Source: Pseudomonas phenolilytica (GTDB lineage: Bacteria; Pseudomonadota; Gammaproteobacteria; Pseudomonadales; Pseudomonadaceae). Taken from it: a stretch of 64,000 bases of DNA. The notes beneath the pieces were generated by a model, which was not told the DNA's origin, did not search any database, and saw only the letters and a list, made by a program, of their open reading frames with translations. The stretch covers positions 3,000,001 to 3,064,000 of the forward strand of contig NZ_CP058908.1 of assembly GCF_021432765.1 (NCBI RefSeq), written 5' to 3'. Both the position numbers and the translations under genes were made by a program. Numbering within the stretch: the first letter of the stretch is position 1; each line of letters opens with the position of its first letter. Below, in pieces: positions 18,662 through 27,593 of this stretch.

Positions 18662-19546
18662 TCAGCTACCCCAGACCTTCTGCGCCGGTGGCGCCTCGGC
18701 GAGGATTTGGGCGATAGCCGCGCCGACTTCCGCAGGCTTCCAGCGCTCGCCCTTCTCCCGCGTGACACCGGTGCGCCAGCCATCAGCCAGGGAAATACGC
18801 CCGCCTTCGGCCTCGAACACGCAACCGGTGACCTGCGCCGATTCGGCCGACGCGAACCAGGCGAGCACGCTGGAGACATTCTCAGGTGCCCAGTAGTCGA
18901 AGCTGCCGTCCTCGGGCTTCGCCATGCGCGTGGCCATCGCTTCAACGGCAGTCGTCATGCCAGTACGCGCGGCGGGCGCCACGGCGTTGGCGGTGATGCC
19001 ATAGCGGCCAAGCTCGGCGGCCTGGTTCAAGGTCAGCGCGGCGATGCCAGCCTTGGCCGCAGCGTAGTTCGACTGACCAATCGAGCCCTGTAGTCCGGCC
19101 CCGGAGGTGGTGTTGATGATGCGCGCGTCGACTTTTTTGCCGGCCTTGCTCTGATCACGCCAGTAGTGAACCGCATGCGAGGCAATACAGAAATGGCCCT
19201 TCAGGTGCACGGCCATGATGGCGTCCCAGTCGGCCTCTGTCATCGAGGCGAACATGCGGTCGCGGTTGATCCCCGCGTTGTTAAGCACCACGTGCAGGTC
19301 GCCGAAGGTCTCGATGGCCTGGCGCACCGCATTCTCGCTGTCGGCATAGTGGGTGATGTCCGAAGTATTCACCACCGCCCGACCGCCGGCTTTGGTGATC
19401 TCGTCCACCACCGCCTGCGCCGCCGCCTGGTTGATGTCGTTGACCAGCACGCAGGCGCCTTCGGCGGCGAAAACCCGCGCATGCGCGGCCCCCAGGCCGC
19501 CACCCGCGCCGGTGATGATCACCACGCGATCGTTGAGAATTCCCAT
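18662..19546 (-). CDS. SDR-family 3-hydroxyacyl-CoA dehydrogenase-like protein
   Basis: A 294-residue SDR. Cofactor motif TGAGGGLGAAHARVFAAEGA, NNAG motif in VVLNNAGINRDRMFASM, catalytic SNYAAAKAGIAALTLN, and an extended C-terminus (FEAEGGRISLADGWRTGVTREKGERW). This form resembles the dehydrogenase domain of multifunctional peroxisomal enzymes and the mycobacterial steroid-cluster SDR Rv3548c. It probably oxidises a 3-hydroxyacyl-CoA of the side chain or of the opened ring. It is separated by 179 bp with a palindromic repeat from fadA6 upstream and by 230 bp from ipdF downstream. Confidence 0.82.
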   Translation of the reverse strand: MGILNDRVVIITGAGGGLGAAHARVFAAEGACVLVNDINQAAAQAVVDEITKAGGRAVVNTSDITHYADSENAVRQAIETFGDLHVVLNNAGINRDRMFASMTEADWDAIMAVHLKGHFCIASHAVHYWRDQSKAGKKVDARIINTTSGAGLQGSIGQSNYAAAKAGIAALTLNQAAELGRYGITANAVAPAARTGMTTAVEAMATRMAKPEDGSFDYWAPENVSSVLAWFASAESAQVTGCVFEAEGGRISLADGWRTGVTREKGERWKPAEVGAAIAQILAEAPPAQKVWGS

Positions 19547-19616
19547 GCTTTGCTCCTTTTAATAACTGAAAGCCGCTCCGGAGGTCGGAGGCGCCTGCCA
19601 ACGCGTCGCGAGCGCA

Positions 19617-19701
19617 GGTCAGGCAAGGCGAAATCAGCCGGGGAAGCGGAGTTTGCCGAGGCAAATGAGCATTCCACGGCCGATTTCAACACCGCCTGAC
19701 C
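19617..19701. repeat. Nested 85-bp imperfect palindrome
   Basis: Outer arms GGTCAGGC (19617-19624) and GCCTGACC (19694-19701) enclose GAAATCaGCCG pairing with CGGCcGATTTC, then a perfect central hairpin TTTGCC-ga-GGCAAA (19652-19665). The whole block can fold as one long stem. There is no coding potential. It occupies most of the gap between fadA6 and the SDR gene and is probably a second type of dispersed intergenic repeat. Confidence 0.65.
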
Positions 19702-19725
19702 CAGCGCAGCAGCGTTGGCTGCGCC

Positions 19726-20877
19726 CTACAACCGTTCGATGATGGTGACATTCGCCTGCCCACCGCCTTCGCACATGGTCTGCAACCCATAGCGCCCGCC
19801 GGTGCGTTCCAGTTCGTGCAGCAATGTGGTCATCAGCCGCGCACCGGTGGCACCCAGCGGGTGACCGAGCGCGATGGCGCCGCCGTTGACGTTGGTGCGT
19901 GCCGGGTCGTAGTCCAGCTCGCGTTGCCAGGCCATCACCACCGAGGCAAACGCCTCGTTGATCTCCACCAGATCGATGTTGTTGACCGTCATGCCGGCCT
20001 TCTTCAGCGCATGGCGGGTGGCCTCGATCGGCGCCGTCAGATGCCAGATCGGATCGTCACCGCGCACCGACAGGTGGTGAATGCGTGCCCTGGGTGTCAG
20101 CCCGTAGCGCTTGAGTGCCGCTTCCGAGACGACCAGCAGCGCCGCCGAAGCGTCGCAAGTCTGGCTGGAGACCGCCGCGGTGATATCGGGGTACTGCGGA
20201 TCGACCGGCTCGAGCGCGGCCATTTTTTCCAGCGTGCTGTGACGCGGTGTTTCATCGGTGCTGACGCCTTCGAGCGGCACGATTTCTCGGCTGAAATGCC
20301 CCGCCTCTATAGCAGCCAGCGCACGCCGATGGCTTTCCAGGGCAAAGGCTTCCATCTGGCCGCGGTCGAAGCCCCAATGCCGGGCGATGCGTTGGGCGGC
20401 ATAGAACTGGTTCACTGGCTGGTCGCCGAAGCGTGCCTGCCAGCCGCGGCTGCCGGAGAACGGATCACTGAAGCCCAGCGGCTGCCCGGCCAGCATCGCC
20501 GAGGAAATGGGAATCTGCGTCATGGTCTGTACACCACCGACGGCCACCACATCCTGAGTGCCGCTCAACACCGCCTGGGCGGCGAAATGCAGCGCCTGCT
20601 GGGACGAACCGCACTGACGGTCGACCGTGGTGCCGGGCACGTTAAGCGGCAGGCCGGCCGCCAGCCACGCGGTGCGGGCGATGTCACCCGCCTGCGAGCC
20701 GATGGTGTCGACACAGCCAAAAATCACATCGTCATAGTCTTCGGCGGGAACGGCATTACGTTCGACGAGTGACTTGAGCGCATGCGCGCCGAGGTCGATG
20801 GCATGGACGTGGGCCAGCCCTCCCTTGCGCTTGCCGGTCGGGCTGCGCAGCGCGTCGACAATATAGGCTTCAGCCAT
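19726..20877 (-). CDS. fadA6: FadA6-like thiolase
   Basis: A 383-residue thiolase with nucleophile Cys89 in TVDRQCGSSQQALHFAAQA, and the C-terminal motifs EINEAFASVVMAW, GGAIALGHPLGATGARL and GRYGLQTMCEGGGQANVTI. Its start (MAEAYIVDALRSPTGKR) and the segment VGGVQTMTQIPISSAM match FadA6 (Rv3556c), which removes acetyl-CoA during C/D-ring breakdown. It lies 3 bp after the stop of the upstream dehydrogenase gene, at the end of the ten-kilobase tesB-ipdAB transcript. Confidence 0.88.
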   Translation of the reverse strand: MAEAYIVDALRSPTGKRKGGLAHVHAIDLGAHALKSLVERNAVPAEDYDDVIFGCVDTIGSQAGDIARTAWLAAGLPLNVPGTTVDRQCGSSQQALHFAAQAVLSGTQDVVAVGGVQTMTQIPISSAMLAGQPLGFSDPFSGSRGWQARFGDQPVNQFYAAQRIARHWGFDRGQMEAFALESHRRALAAIEAGHFSREIVPLEGVSTDETPRHSTLEKMAALEPVDPQYPDITAAVSSQTCDASAALLVVSEAALKRYGLTPRARIHHLSVRGDDPIWHLTAPIEATRHALKKAGMTVNNIDLVEINEAFASVVMAWQRELDYDPARTNVNGGAIALGHPLGATGARLMTTLLHELERTGGRYGLQTMCEGGGQANVTIIERL

Positions 20878-20880
20878 CGG

Positions 20881-21939
20881 TCATTCCTCGAAAGTGAACT
20901 GCGGGCCGACAGCGGCGCCGTCGGCGAGGATGGCCGTGGCCACCCGCGATTTGTGACAGGCGCGATCGCCCCATGCCGAGTCCAGCGCCCAGGCGCGCTT
21001 CATGAACATCTGCAGATCGACCTCCCAGGTGTACCCCATCGCCCCGTGCACCTGGATGCCGTGGCGCGCGGCGAGCCAGGCGGCCTCGCAACAGGCCAGC
21101 TTGGCGTGCGAAACGTGCACGTCGACCTGGCTGTCACCATTGGCCAGCGCGTGGGCGGCGCGGTAGAGCACCGGCTTGGCGAACTCGATCTTGCCGGCAA
21201 CATCGGCCAAGTGATGCTTGATCGCCTGGAAGCTGCCGATCGGCTTGCCGAACTGCTTGCGCTGCACCACGTAGTCAACCGAGAGGTCGAGCATGCGCTG
21301 GGCAAGGCCCAGGCTCTGCCCGGCCACTGCCAGGGCACCGCGGTTAAGCGTGGCGCGCCACAGCGCACGGCCACTGTCGGCCCCGGCCATGCGCGTCTGC
21401 GCGGTCGGGTTCCAGCTGATGCGGCCAAGCCGACGCGAACTGTCGATGCTCGGGTTGCGCTCGATGTCGATCTCGGCCCGCGGCACGGCGTGCACTTCGC
21501 CGTCGTGCTCGAGCAACAGCACCTCGGCCAGGTGCGCATCGGCAACCAGCAGGTTGACCGGATGCCCGACCGCGATGCGCACGGCACCCTCGGCGATCTT
21601 CTCCAGCAGTTCGTCGCGGCGCGGCGTGCCCGCGGGCAGCCCGGCGAGCAGGCCGGTGGCGACATAGGCGGTATCGGCCAGCGAGTCGGGAATGGCGTAG
21701 TAACCCAGTTCCTGCGTCAGCAGCGACCAGGCGATGTCATCCATACCCAGCCCGCCCTGCGCTTCGGGAACCGACAAAGCGGTCAGCCCTTGCTCGGCCA
21801 TCTTGCGGCGCAGTTCCGGCGAGCGCCCCTCCTCGGTTTCCCAGATGTCGCGGAGCATCTCCGGCGGCGCCTCGGTCATCAGGAAACGGCTGATCGCCTC
21901 GCGAAAGGCGAGCTGGTCATCGGTAAACGTGAAATCCAT
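20881..21939 (-). CDS. Acyl-CoA dehydrogenase subunit, pair 1, short partner
   Basis: A 352-residue ACAD-fold protein starting MDFTFTDDQLAFREAISRFL. It keeps the segment RKQFGKPIGSFQAIKHHLADV and ends AMGYTWEVDLQMFMKRAWALD, with no NEIQR-type tail. It lies directly behind a full ACAD (21950-23116), the arrangement of alpha2beta2 steroid dehydrogenases such as IpdE1-IpdE2 and ChsE1-ChsE2. In this operon context an IpdE-like role in C/D-ring catabolism is the best guess. ATG 21939 gives normal family length; the longer frame upstream is antisense-type sequence. Confidence 0.82.
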   Translation of the reverse strand: MDFTFTDDQLAFREAISRFLMTEAPPEMLRDIWETEEGRSPELRRKMAEQGLTALSVPEAQGGLGMDDIAWSLLTQELGYYAIPDSLADTAYVATGLLAGLPAGTPRRDELLEKIAEGAVRIAVGHPVNLLVADAHLAEVLLLEHDGEVHAVPRAEIDIERNPSIDSSRRLGRISWNPTAQTRMAGADSGRALWRATLNRGALAVAGQSLGLAQRMLDLSVDYVVQRKQFGKPIGSFQAIKHHLADVAGKIEFAKPVLYRAAHALANGDSQVDVHVSHAKLACCEAAWLAARHGIQVHGAMGYTWEVDLQMFMKRAWALDSAWGDRACHKSRVATAILADGAAVGPQFTFEE

Positions 21940-21949
21940 GTTCGCCCCC

Positions 21950-23116
21950 TCAAGCTTTCGGCAGGCCGAGCATCCGCTCGGCGATGATGTTGCGCTGGAT
22001 CTCGTTGGTGCCGGCGTAGATCGGCCCGGCCTGGGCGAACAGGAAGCCCTCCAGCCACTGGCCGCTTTCGACGGCTTCGGGTGCGTTGCCCCGGAGCTCG
22101 CCGCGGGCACCAAGGATGCGCATGGCCGTTTCGTGCATCTTCAGGTCCAGCTCGGACCAGACCACCTTGTTGATGCTGGACTCGGCTCCGATCTTCGCGC
22201 CTTTGCCGATCAGCCCGACGGTGTGGTACGCCGAGTACGCATAGGCCTGCGCACCCATCCAGCTGTCGATCACCGCATCGCGCAACCCCGGATCGCGCTC
22301 GGCGACCTCCGGGTGCGCCTTGTACAACTCGACCAGGCGCTGGGCGGTCTGCTGGAAGCGTGCCGGCGAGCGCAGCAGCAGGCCGCGCTCGAAGCCGGCG
22401 GTGGCCATCGCCACATTCCAGCCCTGGCCTTCACCGCCGATCAGGTTTGCCGCCGGTACTCGCACGTCGTCGAAGAACACCTCGGCGAAGGCGTCCTTGC
22501 CGTTGAGCGCCTTGATCGGCCTGATGGTCACGCCCGGTGCGTCGAGCGGGACCAGCAGGTAGCTCAGCCCGTGGTGGCGGCTGCTGGCCGGGTCGGTGCG
22601 GAACAGGCCGAAGATCCAGTCGGCGAAGATCGCCCGCGTCGACCAGGTCTTCTGCCCGTTGACCACATAGTGGTCGCCGTCGGCGGTCGCCTTGCTGCGG
22701 ATCGCCGCCATGTCGGAGCCGGCGTTCGGCTCCGACCAGCCCTGCGCCCACATGTCCTCGCTGGACGCGATACGCGGCAGGAAGCGGCGCTTCTGCTCCT
22801 CGGTGCCGAATTCCATCAGGGTCGGGCCGAGCAGCAATTGGCCGTTCTGGTTCACGCGCATCGGCGCGCCGGCGGCGTAGTACTCCTCCTCGAAGATCAG
22901 CCACTCGATCAGGTCGCAGCCGCGCCCACCCAGGTGTTCCGGCCACATGACCATCGACAGGCGGTTGGCGTACAGGCGCCCTTCCCACTCACGGTGCTCC
23001 TCGAATCCCTCGCGGGTGTCGTAACTGGCCAGCGGCGTGCGCGGCACGTTGTCTCTGAGCCACTCGCGCACTTCGGCGCGGAAGGCCTTCTGGGAATCGG
23101 TAAAGGTCAGCTGCAT
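21950..23116 (-). CDS. Acyl-CoA dehydrogenase subunit, pair 1, long partner
   Basis: A 388-residue ACAD. FAD/substrate segments WAQGWSEPNAGSDMAAI and VVNGQKTWSTRAIFADW are intact, and the C-terminus is IYAGTNEIQRNIIAERMLGLP. The Glu found in MCAD-type YEGT is Ala here, as in other heteromeric steroid ACADs, which place the base elsewhere. It is followed after 10 bp by its probable partner. A sensible reading is an IpdE1/IpdE2-type enzyme acting on a ring-derived CoA thioester. Confidence 0.85.
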   Translation of the reverse strand: MQLTFTDSQKAFRAEVREWLRDNVPRTPLASYDTREGFEEHREWEGRLYANRLSMVMWPEHLGGRGCDLIEWLIFEEEYYAAGAPMRVNQNGQLLLGPTLMEFGTEEQKRRFLPRIASSEDMWAQGWSEPNAGSDMAAIRSKATADGDHYVVNGQKTWSTRAIFADWIFGLFRTDPASSRHHGLSYLLVPLDAPGVTIRPIKALNGKDAFAEVFFDDVRVPAANLIGGEGQGWNVAMATAGFERGLLLRSPARFQQTAQRLVELYKAHPEVAERDPGLRDAVIDSWMGAQAYAYSAYHTVGLIGKGAKIGAESSINKVVWSELDLKMHETAMRILGARGELRGNAPEAVESGQWLEGFLFAQAGPIYAGTNEIQRNIIAERMLGLPKA

Positions 23117-23126
23117 GGCGGCGCTC

Positions 23127-23879
23127 TCAGAACTGGGTGTCGCGTTTTTCGACGAAGGCGCGGCGGGTCTCGGCCGAGTCCGGCAGGGTGTACGCCTCAA
23201 GGGTGAAGCCCTGTTCCCAGCGGTACTTGGCTTCCAAGTCCCCGTCCTCGATGCCGTTGAGCGCCTCCTTGGCGATGCGGATCATCGCCGGGCTCTTGGC
23301 CGCGATCTTCGCGGCGATCTCGCGCGCGGCGGCGGGCAACTCGTCGCGCTCGACCAGCCGTTCGATGAAGCCGTACTGCATGGCGTCCGGTGCACTGACC
23401 TTTTCGCCGGTGAAGAACATGTAGCGAACCTTCTGCACCGGGAACAGGCGCTGCAGGTGCGCGCCGCCGCCCATTGCGCCGCGGTCGACCTCCGGCAGGG
23501 CGAAGGTGGCGCAGCGCGAGGCAACCACGATGTCCGCCGCACCGGTCATGCCGATGCCGCCGCCGAGCACGAAGCCATGCACGGCGACGATCACCGGTAC
23601 CTGGCAACGGTGGATGGCCTTGAAGGTCGCGTAGTTGCCGGCGTTGACCTTGACGATCCGCTCCGGGTGCGCGTCCAGCTCCTTGATGTCGACGCCGGCA
23701 CAGAAGCCGCGCCCCTCGGCCCGCACGATCAGCACGCGCACCGAGGGGTCGGCGCCCAGCTCATCGATCCGGGCGGCCAGAGCCAGCCACTCATCGCTGT
23801 CCAGCGCGTTGACCGGGGGCTTGGCCAGCACCAGCTCGGCAATGCCCTGGTTGATCTCTACCTTGAATGCGCTACTCAT
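23127..23879 (-). CDS. echA20: EchA20-like enoyl-CoA hydratase (ring-C hydrolase type)
   Basis: A 250-residue crotonase. It has AEGRGFCAGVDIKELDAHPE, the oxyanion loop GFVLGGGIGMTGAADIVVAS, LPEVDRGAMGGGAHLQRL, and MIRIAKEALNGIEDGDLEAKYRWEQGFT, closely matching EchA20 (Rv3550), which hydrolytically opens the last ring of the C/D intermediate HIEC-CoA. Its start overlaps the ipdC stop by ATGA. Neighbours ipdC, ipdB and ipdA are the same as in mycobacteria, which strengthens the call. Confidence 0.88.
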   Translation of the reverse strand: MSSAFKVEINQGIAELVLAKPPVNALDSDEWLALAARIDELGADPSVRVLIVRAEGRGFCAGVDIKELDAHPERIVKVNAGNYATFKAIHRCQVPVIVAVHGFVLGGGIGMTGAADIVVASRCATFALPEVDRGAMGGGAHLQRLFPVQKVRYMFFTGEKVSAPDAMQYGFIERLVERDELPAAAREIAAKIAAKSPAMIRIAKEALNGIEDGDLEAKYRWEQGFTLEAYTLPDSAETRRAFVEKRDTQF

Positions 23880-24991
23880 GCATGAGCCCTCTGCTGTTCA
23901 ATCCCCGGCGCAGCCGCCGGTTCCATTGGCAGGCGTGCGTACAGGCGCTGCAGGCACCGTTCGGCTTCACCGGCGATCTGTTCGATGAGTTCCTGGCAGC
24001 TCGGCAGGCTGTCTATCGCGGCGGCCACCTGGCCGCTGGGCAGGATGCCCTCGTCAGGCAGGCCATCGACCATCGAGCGCTCCAGCAGCACCGGCTGGTT
24101 GGCCGCCATCACCACTTGCGAAAGCGTCGAGGGGTCTTCGCGGATCGCCTTGAAGAAGGTCCTGAACATGTGCGCGCTGCTCATGCCCGTCTGTGCCTGC
24201 CACTGGCGTGCGCTGCGCAGGGCGATCAGCAGCCGGCCCATGGGGCTGGCCTTCTCCAATCGATTGATGAAGGGGTTGTCGATCATCCGGTGGCGCATGC
24301 CGTCGACCGCCAGGGTGACGCGGATCTGCTGGGTGTCCTTCACCGCCAGATAGCGCTCCAGCGTGGCGCGCGGGGTCGGCGAATCGGAGGTCATCAGAAA
24401 GCGCGTGCCCATGGCGATGCCCTCGGCACCCGCGGCCAGCGCCGACGCCAGGCCGCGCCCGGTTGAATAGCCACCGGCCGCGATCACCGGCACGCTCACC
24501 GCATCGAGCACCTGCGGCAGGAGGATGGTGGTCGGCACGCCGCCGGTGTGGCCGCCGCCCTCGCCGCCCTGGATCGTCACCATGTCCGCGCCCAGTTCCA
24601 CCGCCTTCTGCGCGTGTTTGAGCGCACCGACCGTAGGAATGCACAGCACACCCGCCTGTTTGAAGCGGGCAATGGTGGCCTTGTCCGGGCCGCGACCATA
24701 GCTCACCGCACGCAGGCGGTACTGAATGGCCAGGTCGACGCACTGCGCGGCGTTGTCCTGGAACATGTGGAAGTTCAGGCCGAAATTGCTGCCGCCGGTG
24801 GCCTGGATGACCTTTTTGATTTCGCCTTCCAGGTCCTGCGCGGGGATGGTCGCCCCGGCCAGGAAGCCGAAGCCGCCGGCCAGGGTCGTGGCGATCACCA
24901 GATTGGCGTCAGCCACCCAGCCCATGGCCGTCTGCACGATCGGGTAGCGGCAGCCGAGGGCCTCGGTCAGGCGGGTCTGCATCATGATCAT
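23876..24991 (-). CDS. ipdC: IpdC-like flavin reductase (nitronate monooxygenase family)
   Basis: A 371-residue FMN TIM-barrel protein of the nitronate monooxygenase/2-nitropropane dioxygenase family. FMN-binding segments: VQTAMGWVADANLVIATTLAGGFGFLAG, GADMVTIQGGEGGGHTGG, VIAAGGYSTGRGLASALAAGAEGIAMGTRF. In steroid clusters this family member is IpdC, an NADH-dependent reductase of the last C/D-ring intermediates. ATG 24991 overlaps the upstream hydratase stop (ATGA) and has GGAGAGG in front. C-terminal residues beyond 340 (Ala/Pro-rich) appear unstructured. Confidence 0.85.
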   Translation of the reverse strand: MIMMQTRLTEALGCRYPIVQTAMGWVADANLVIATTLAGGFGFLAGATIPAQDLEGEIKKVIQATGGSNFGLNFHMFQDNAAQCVDLAIQYRLRAVSYGRGPDKATIARFKQAGVLCIPTVGALKHAQKAVELGADMVTIQGGEGGGHTGGVPTTILLPQVLDAVSVPVIAAGGYSTGRGLASALAAGAEGIAMGTRFLMTSDSPTPRATLERYLAVKDTQQIRVTLAVDGMRHRMIDNPFINRLEKASPMGRLLIALRSARQWQAQTGMSSAHMFRTFFKAIREDPSTLSQVVMAANQPVLLERSMVDGLPDEGILPSGQVAAAIDSLPSCQELIEQIAGEAERCLQRLYARLPMEPAAAPGIEQQRAHA

Positions 24992-25899
24992 GACGCCTCT
25001 CCCCGGCTGGCCTGCGCTTTGTTTGCCTCGGCCATGGCCTTGCCATCGAAGCCGCCCAGCTTGTCGCCGGAGATCAACTCGTTGTGTACATGGGCGAAGT
25101 GGTGCCAGGCGAACACGGCCTCCATGCCGGTACGCTTGCCCTGGAGATCCTCGATGTGATTCACCGCCTGCTTGGTCAGCGCCAGGCCCATGCGTGGCTG
25201 CGTGGCGATGCGCCGTGCGATGTCCAGCGTCTGCTGTTCCAGCGCCTCGCGCGGGACCACGCGGTTGACCATGCCCAGTTCGTAGGCGCGCGCCGCCGGC
25301 ATGCGCTCGCCGAGAAAGAGAAACTCCTTGGCGATGCGCGGATGCATCTCGAACGCGTGGGCGAAGTACTCCACACCCGGAATGCCCATGCGCACCACCG
25401 GGTCCTGGAAGAAGGCGTCCTCGCTGGCAACGATCAGGTCGCAGACCCAGGCCAGCATCAGTCCACCGGCGACGCAGGCGCCCTGCACCATGGCGATGGT
25501 CGGCTTGGGAATCTCCCGCCAGCGCCGGCACATGTTCAGGTACACCTCCTGCTCGCGCACATAGAGGAATTCGCCGCCCGGTTTGTTGCTGTGGTCCCAC
25601 CACAGGTGCTGGCGCTCGAACGGCCGGTTGACGTCGCGGCCCGGCGTGCCGATGTCGTGCCCCGCGGAGAAGTGCTTGCCGGTGCCACCGAGCACGATGA
25701 CCTTGACGCTGTCGTCGTCCACCGCACGGCGGAAGGCGGCGTCCAGCGCATAGGTCATCTGCGAGTTCTGCACGTTGTTGAACTGCGGCCGGCTCAGGGT
25801 CAGGATCGCCACGCCATCCTCGACGCGGTACTGCACCGGCTCATCCGTTTCGTAGACGGCCGTGTCCGGCCGCTCGACGAAGGCGTCGTCTGGGCTCAT
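24988..25899 (-). CDS. Enoyl-CoA hydratase/isomerase family protein in the ipd operon
   Basis: A 303-residue crotonase with an acidic N-terminal extension of about 25 residues. GTGKHFSAGHDIGTPG and QGACVAGGLMLAWVCDLIVAS form the oxyanion hole, FFQDPVVRMGIPGVEYFAHAFEM the substrate loop. A long insertion (about residues 95-125) between them is unusual. Overlaps ipdB and ipdC by 4 bp each. The HIEC-CoA hydrolase is better matched by the neighbouring EchA20-like gene, so this one probably hydrates another CoA ester of the pathway. Confidence 0.82.
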   Translation of the reverse strand: MSPDDAFVERPDTAVYETDEPVQYRVEDGVAILTLSRPQFNNVQNSQMTYALDAAFRRAVDDDSVKVIVLGGTGKHFSAGHDIGTPGRDVNRPFERQHLWWDHSNKPGGEFLYVREQEVYLNMCRRWREIPKPTIAMVQGACVAGGLMLAWVCDLIVASEDAFFQDPVVRMGIPGVEYFAHAFEMHPRIAKEFLFLGERMPAARAYELGMVNRVVPREALEQQTLDIARRIATQPRMGLALTKQAVNHIEDLQGKRTGMEAVFAWHHFAHVHNELISGDKLGGFDGKAMAEANKAQASRGEAS

Positions 25900-26705
25900 C
25901 CAGCGATCTCCTCTGCACTGCGAATCCCGCGCGGATTGCCCTTGAGCTGCTGGCTGCGCAGATCGTGCGGATCGAGCCGCTGGATGATCGCCAGCTGCTC
26001 GGCCGTCGGATGCGGCGTCTCGCCCATGCCTTCGGCCTTGCGCAGCGGGAAGCCGGTGCGCGCCTGCACGGTGTCGAAGTCCACCCCCGGGTGCAGCGAG
26101 AGCACCTGGCAGGCGTGCTCCGGGCCGTTGAAATCCATCACGCAGAGGTCGGTGATCACCCGCCCGATGCTCATCAGCTCGCGGCGCATGCCCGGTGCCC
26201 AGCGCTCCTCCTTGAAACCGACGCCGGAGACCATATCCACCTCGCCGGCAACGAAGGCGCGGGTGCTGTGATTCGGCACGAAGAAGGAGTTCTTGTGATT
26301 GATGCTGTTGCCCGGCAGGCCGCGCACGCCGAGCATCGCCACCTTCGGCCGGGCGTAGTCGCCGACCACCGACAGGTTGGTCTGCGCCCAGCGATCGACC
26401 TGGGTCGGCCCGATCATCGCGTGGCGGCGGCCGTGCCAGACGCACTCGAAGATGCGCTCGAAGGGCATGTAGCCGGCGTACTTCGGCTGGTAATCGCCGC
26501 GCGGGCCGACCGGTACCGGCTCCTCGACCAGATAGGCCTCGCTATCGGTCATCAGCAGGTCCGGGTTATGGCTCAGCTTGGCCAGGCTGGCGCCCAGCCG
26601 AGGAATGATGCCCAGCCCTGAAGCGAGCAGCTCGCCATCGTCGCGCCAGGCTTCGGCGGCGGCCACGATCATCAGTTCGGCGAGGCTGAAAGTGTTATCC
26701 GACAT
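25896..26705 (-). CDS. ipdB: IpdB-like CoA-transferase-fold hydrolase, beta subunit
   Basis: A 269-residue protein of the CoA transferase I fold, partner of IpdA. Segments LAELMIVAAAEAWRDDGELLASGLG, ECVWHGRRHAMIGPTQVDRWAQTN and RGLPGNSINHKNSFFVPNHS resemble IpdB (Rv3552). IpdAB is a CoA-dependent hydrolase that opens the last steroid ring (COCHEA-CoA) without acting as a transferase. ATG 26705 is chosen: AAGGAG is seven bases away, while the alternative ATG at 26711 is too close to it. Lies 12 bp behind ipdA and overlaps the next gene. Confidence 0.87.
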   Translation of the reverse strand: MSDNTFSLAELMIVAAAEAWRDDGELLASGLGIIPRLGASLAKLSHNPDLLMTDSEAYLVEEPVPVGPRGDYQPKYAGYMPFERIFECVWHGRRHAMIGPTQVDRWAQTNLSVVGDYARPKVAMLGVRGLPGNSINHKNSFFVPNHSTRAFVAGEVDMVSGVGFKEERWAPGMRRELMSIGRVITDLCVMDFNGPEHACQVLSLHPGVDFDTVQARTGFPLRKAEGMGETPHPTAEQLAIIQRLDPHDLRSQQLKGNPRGIRSAEEIAG

Positions 26706-26717
26706 GCTCATGCTCCT

Positions 26718-27593
26718 TCAGAAAATCGGCAGCGGCAGGCTGGCCAGACGCGCGGTCCCGCCATTGCGCTCGCGATAGGCGGCCTCGTCGCAGGTGACGT
26801 AGCTGTCCAGGTAGCGTTGCCAGCCGTTCTCCTCGCCGGCGCTGGCGACGTAGTCCTTCAGGTGCTGCATGTCCCAGCCGTAGTCAGGGGAACAGCTGGT
26901 CGGGTGTGCACCCTGTGGCGCTTCCACCACGCCGGTGACCAGCGAACGCTCGAAGGTGTTGAAGCGCGCCGTTTCGGCATCCAGCGACAGGCGCTCCTCC
27001 ACCTGTTCGGCCGAAACGAAGCACTGCTTGGCCGCTCGTGCGAACAGGTGATCGAAGTAGGCGTCGGTACCGGTGACCAGGGTGTTGCCGAGACGGTCGG
27101 CGCGGTTGACGTGGACGAAGGCGACGTCCAGTTCCAGCGCGGGCATCGCCAGCAGCACCTCACCGTCGTCATAGGGTGAAGTTACGGTGCGCAGCGCCGG
27201 GTTGTGGGTCAGGACGTCGGTCGCCAGCCCAGCGCGCGCCGGCAGGAACGGCACGCGCATGCCGGCAGCCCGCAGGCCCCACTGGAACAGACCTTCGTCC
27301 AGTTCCATGACATCGACGAAGCCGGCTTCACGCGCCTTGCGGAAATACGGCTCCAGCGGGATCGCATCGAGCGTGGCGAAGCCGAACACCAGCTTCTTCA
27401 CCTTGCCGGCCGCCAGCAGCATGCCGACTTCCGGCCCGCCATAGGCGACCACAGTCAGGTCCTTGACCTCGCTGCGCAGGATCTCGCGAACGATGGCCAT
27501 CGGCTTGCGCCGCGGGCCCCAGCCGCCGAAGCCAACGGTCATGCCGTCGCGCAGCTGGCCCACCACATCGCCCAGTGTCATCAGCTTGTTCAT
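26718..27593 (-). CDS. ipdA: IpdA-like CoA-transferase-fold hydrolase, alpha subunit
   Basis: A 291-residue CoA transferase I-fold protein. The start MNKLMTLGDVVGQLRDGMTVGFGGWGPRRKPMAIVREIL and the following VAYGGPEVGMLLAAGKVKKLVFGFATLD match IpdA (Rv3551). With IpdB it forms the ring-opening hydrolase of steroid C/D-ring breakdown, a hallmark step of aerobic steroid degraders. Its ATG overlaps the TesB-like stop (ATGA) and GGAGAGG lies just in front. Confidence 0.9.
   Translation of the reverse strand: MNKLMTLGDVVGQLRDGMTVGFGGWGPRRKPMAIVREILRSEVKDLTVVAYGGPEVGMLLAAGKVKKLVFGFATLDAIPLEPYFRKAREAGFVDVMELDEGLFQWGLRAAGMRVPFLPARAGLATDVLTHNPALRTVTSPYDDGEVLLAMPALELDVAFVHVNRADRLGNTLVTGTDAYFDHLFARAAKQCFVSAEQVEERLSLDAETARFNTFERSLVTGVVEAPQGAHPTSCSPDYGWDMQHLKDYVASAGEENGWQRYLDSYVTCDEAAYRERNGGTARLASLPLPIF

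Noticed and set aside
23876-25603. A longer start for the IpdC-like protein reaching far upstream
   Set aside because: The frame upstream of 24991 is the image of the hydratase gene; ATG 24991 overlaps that gene's stop and has a ribosome site, giving normal family length.
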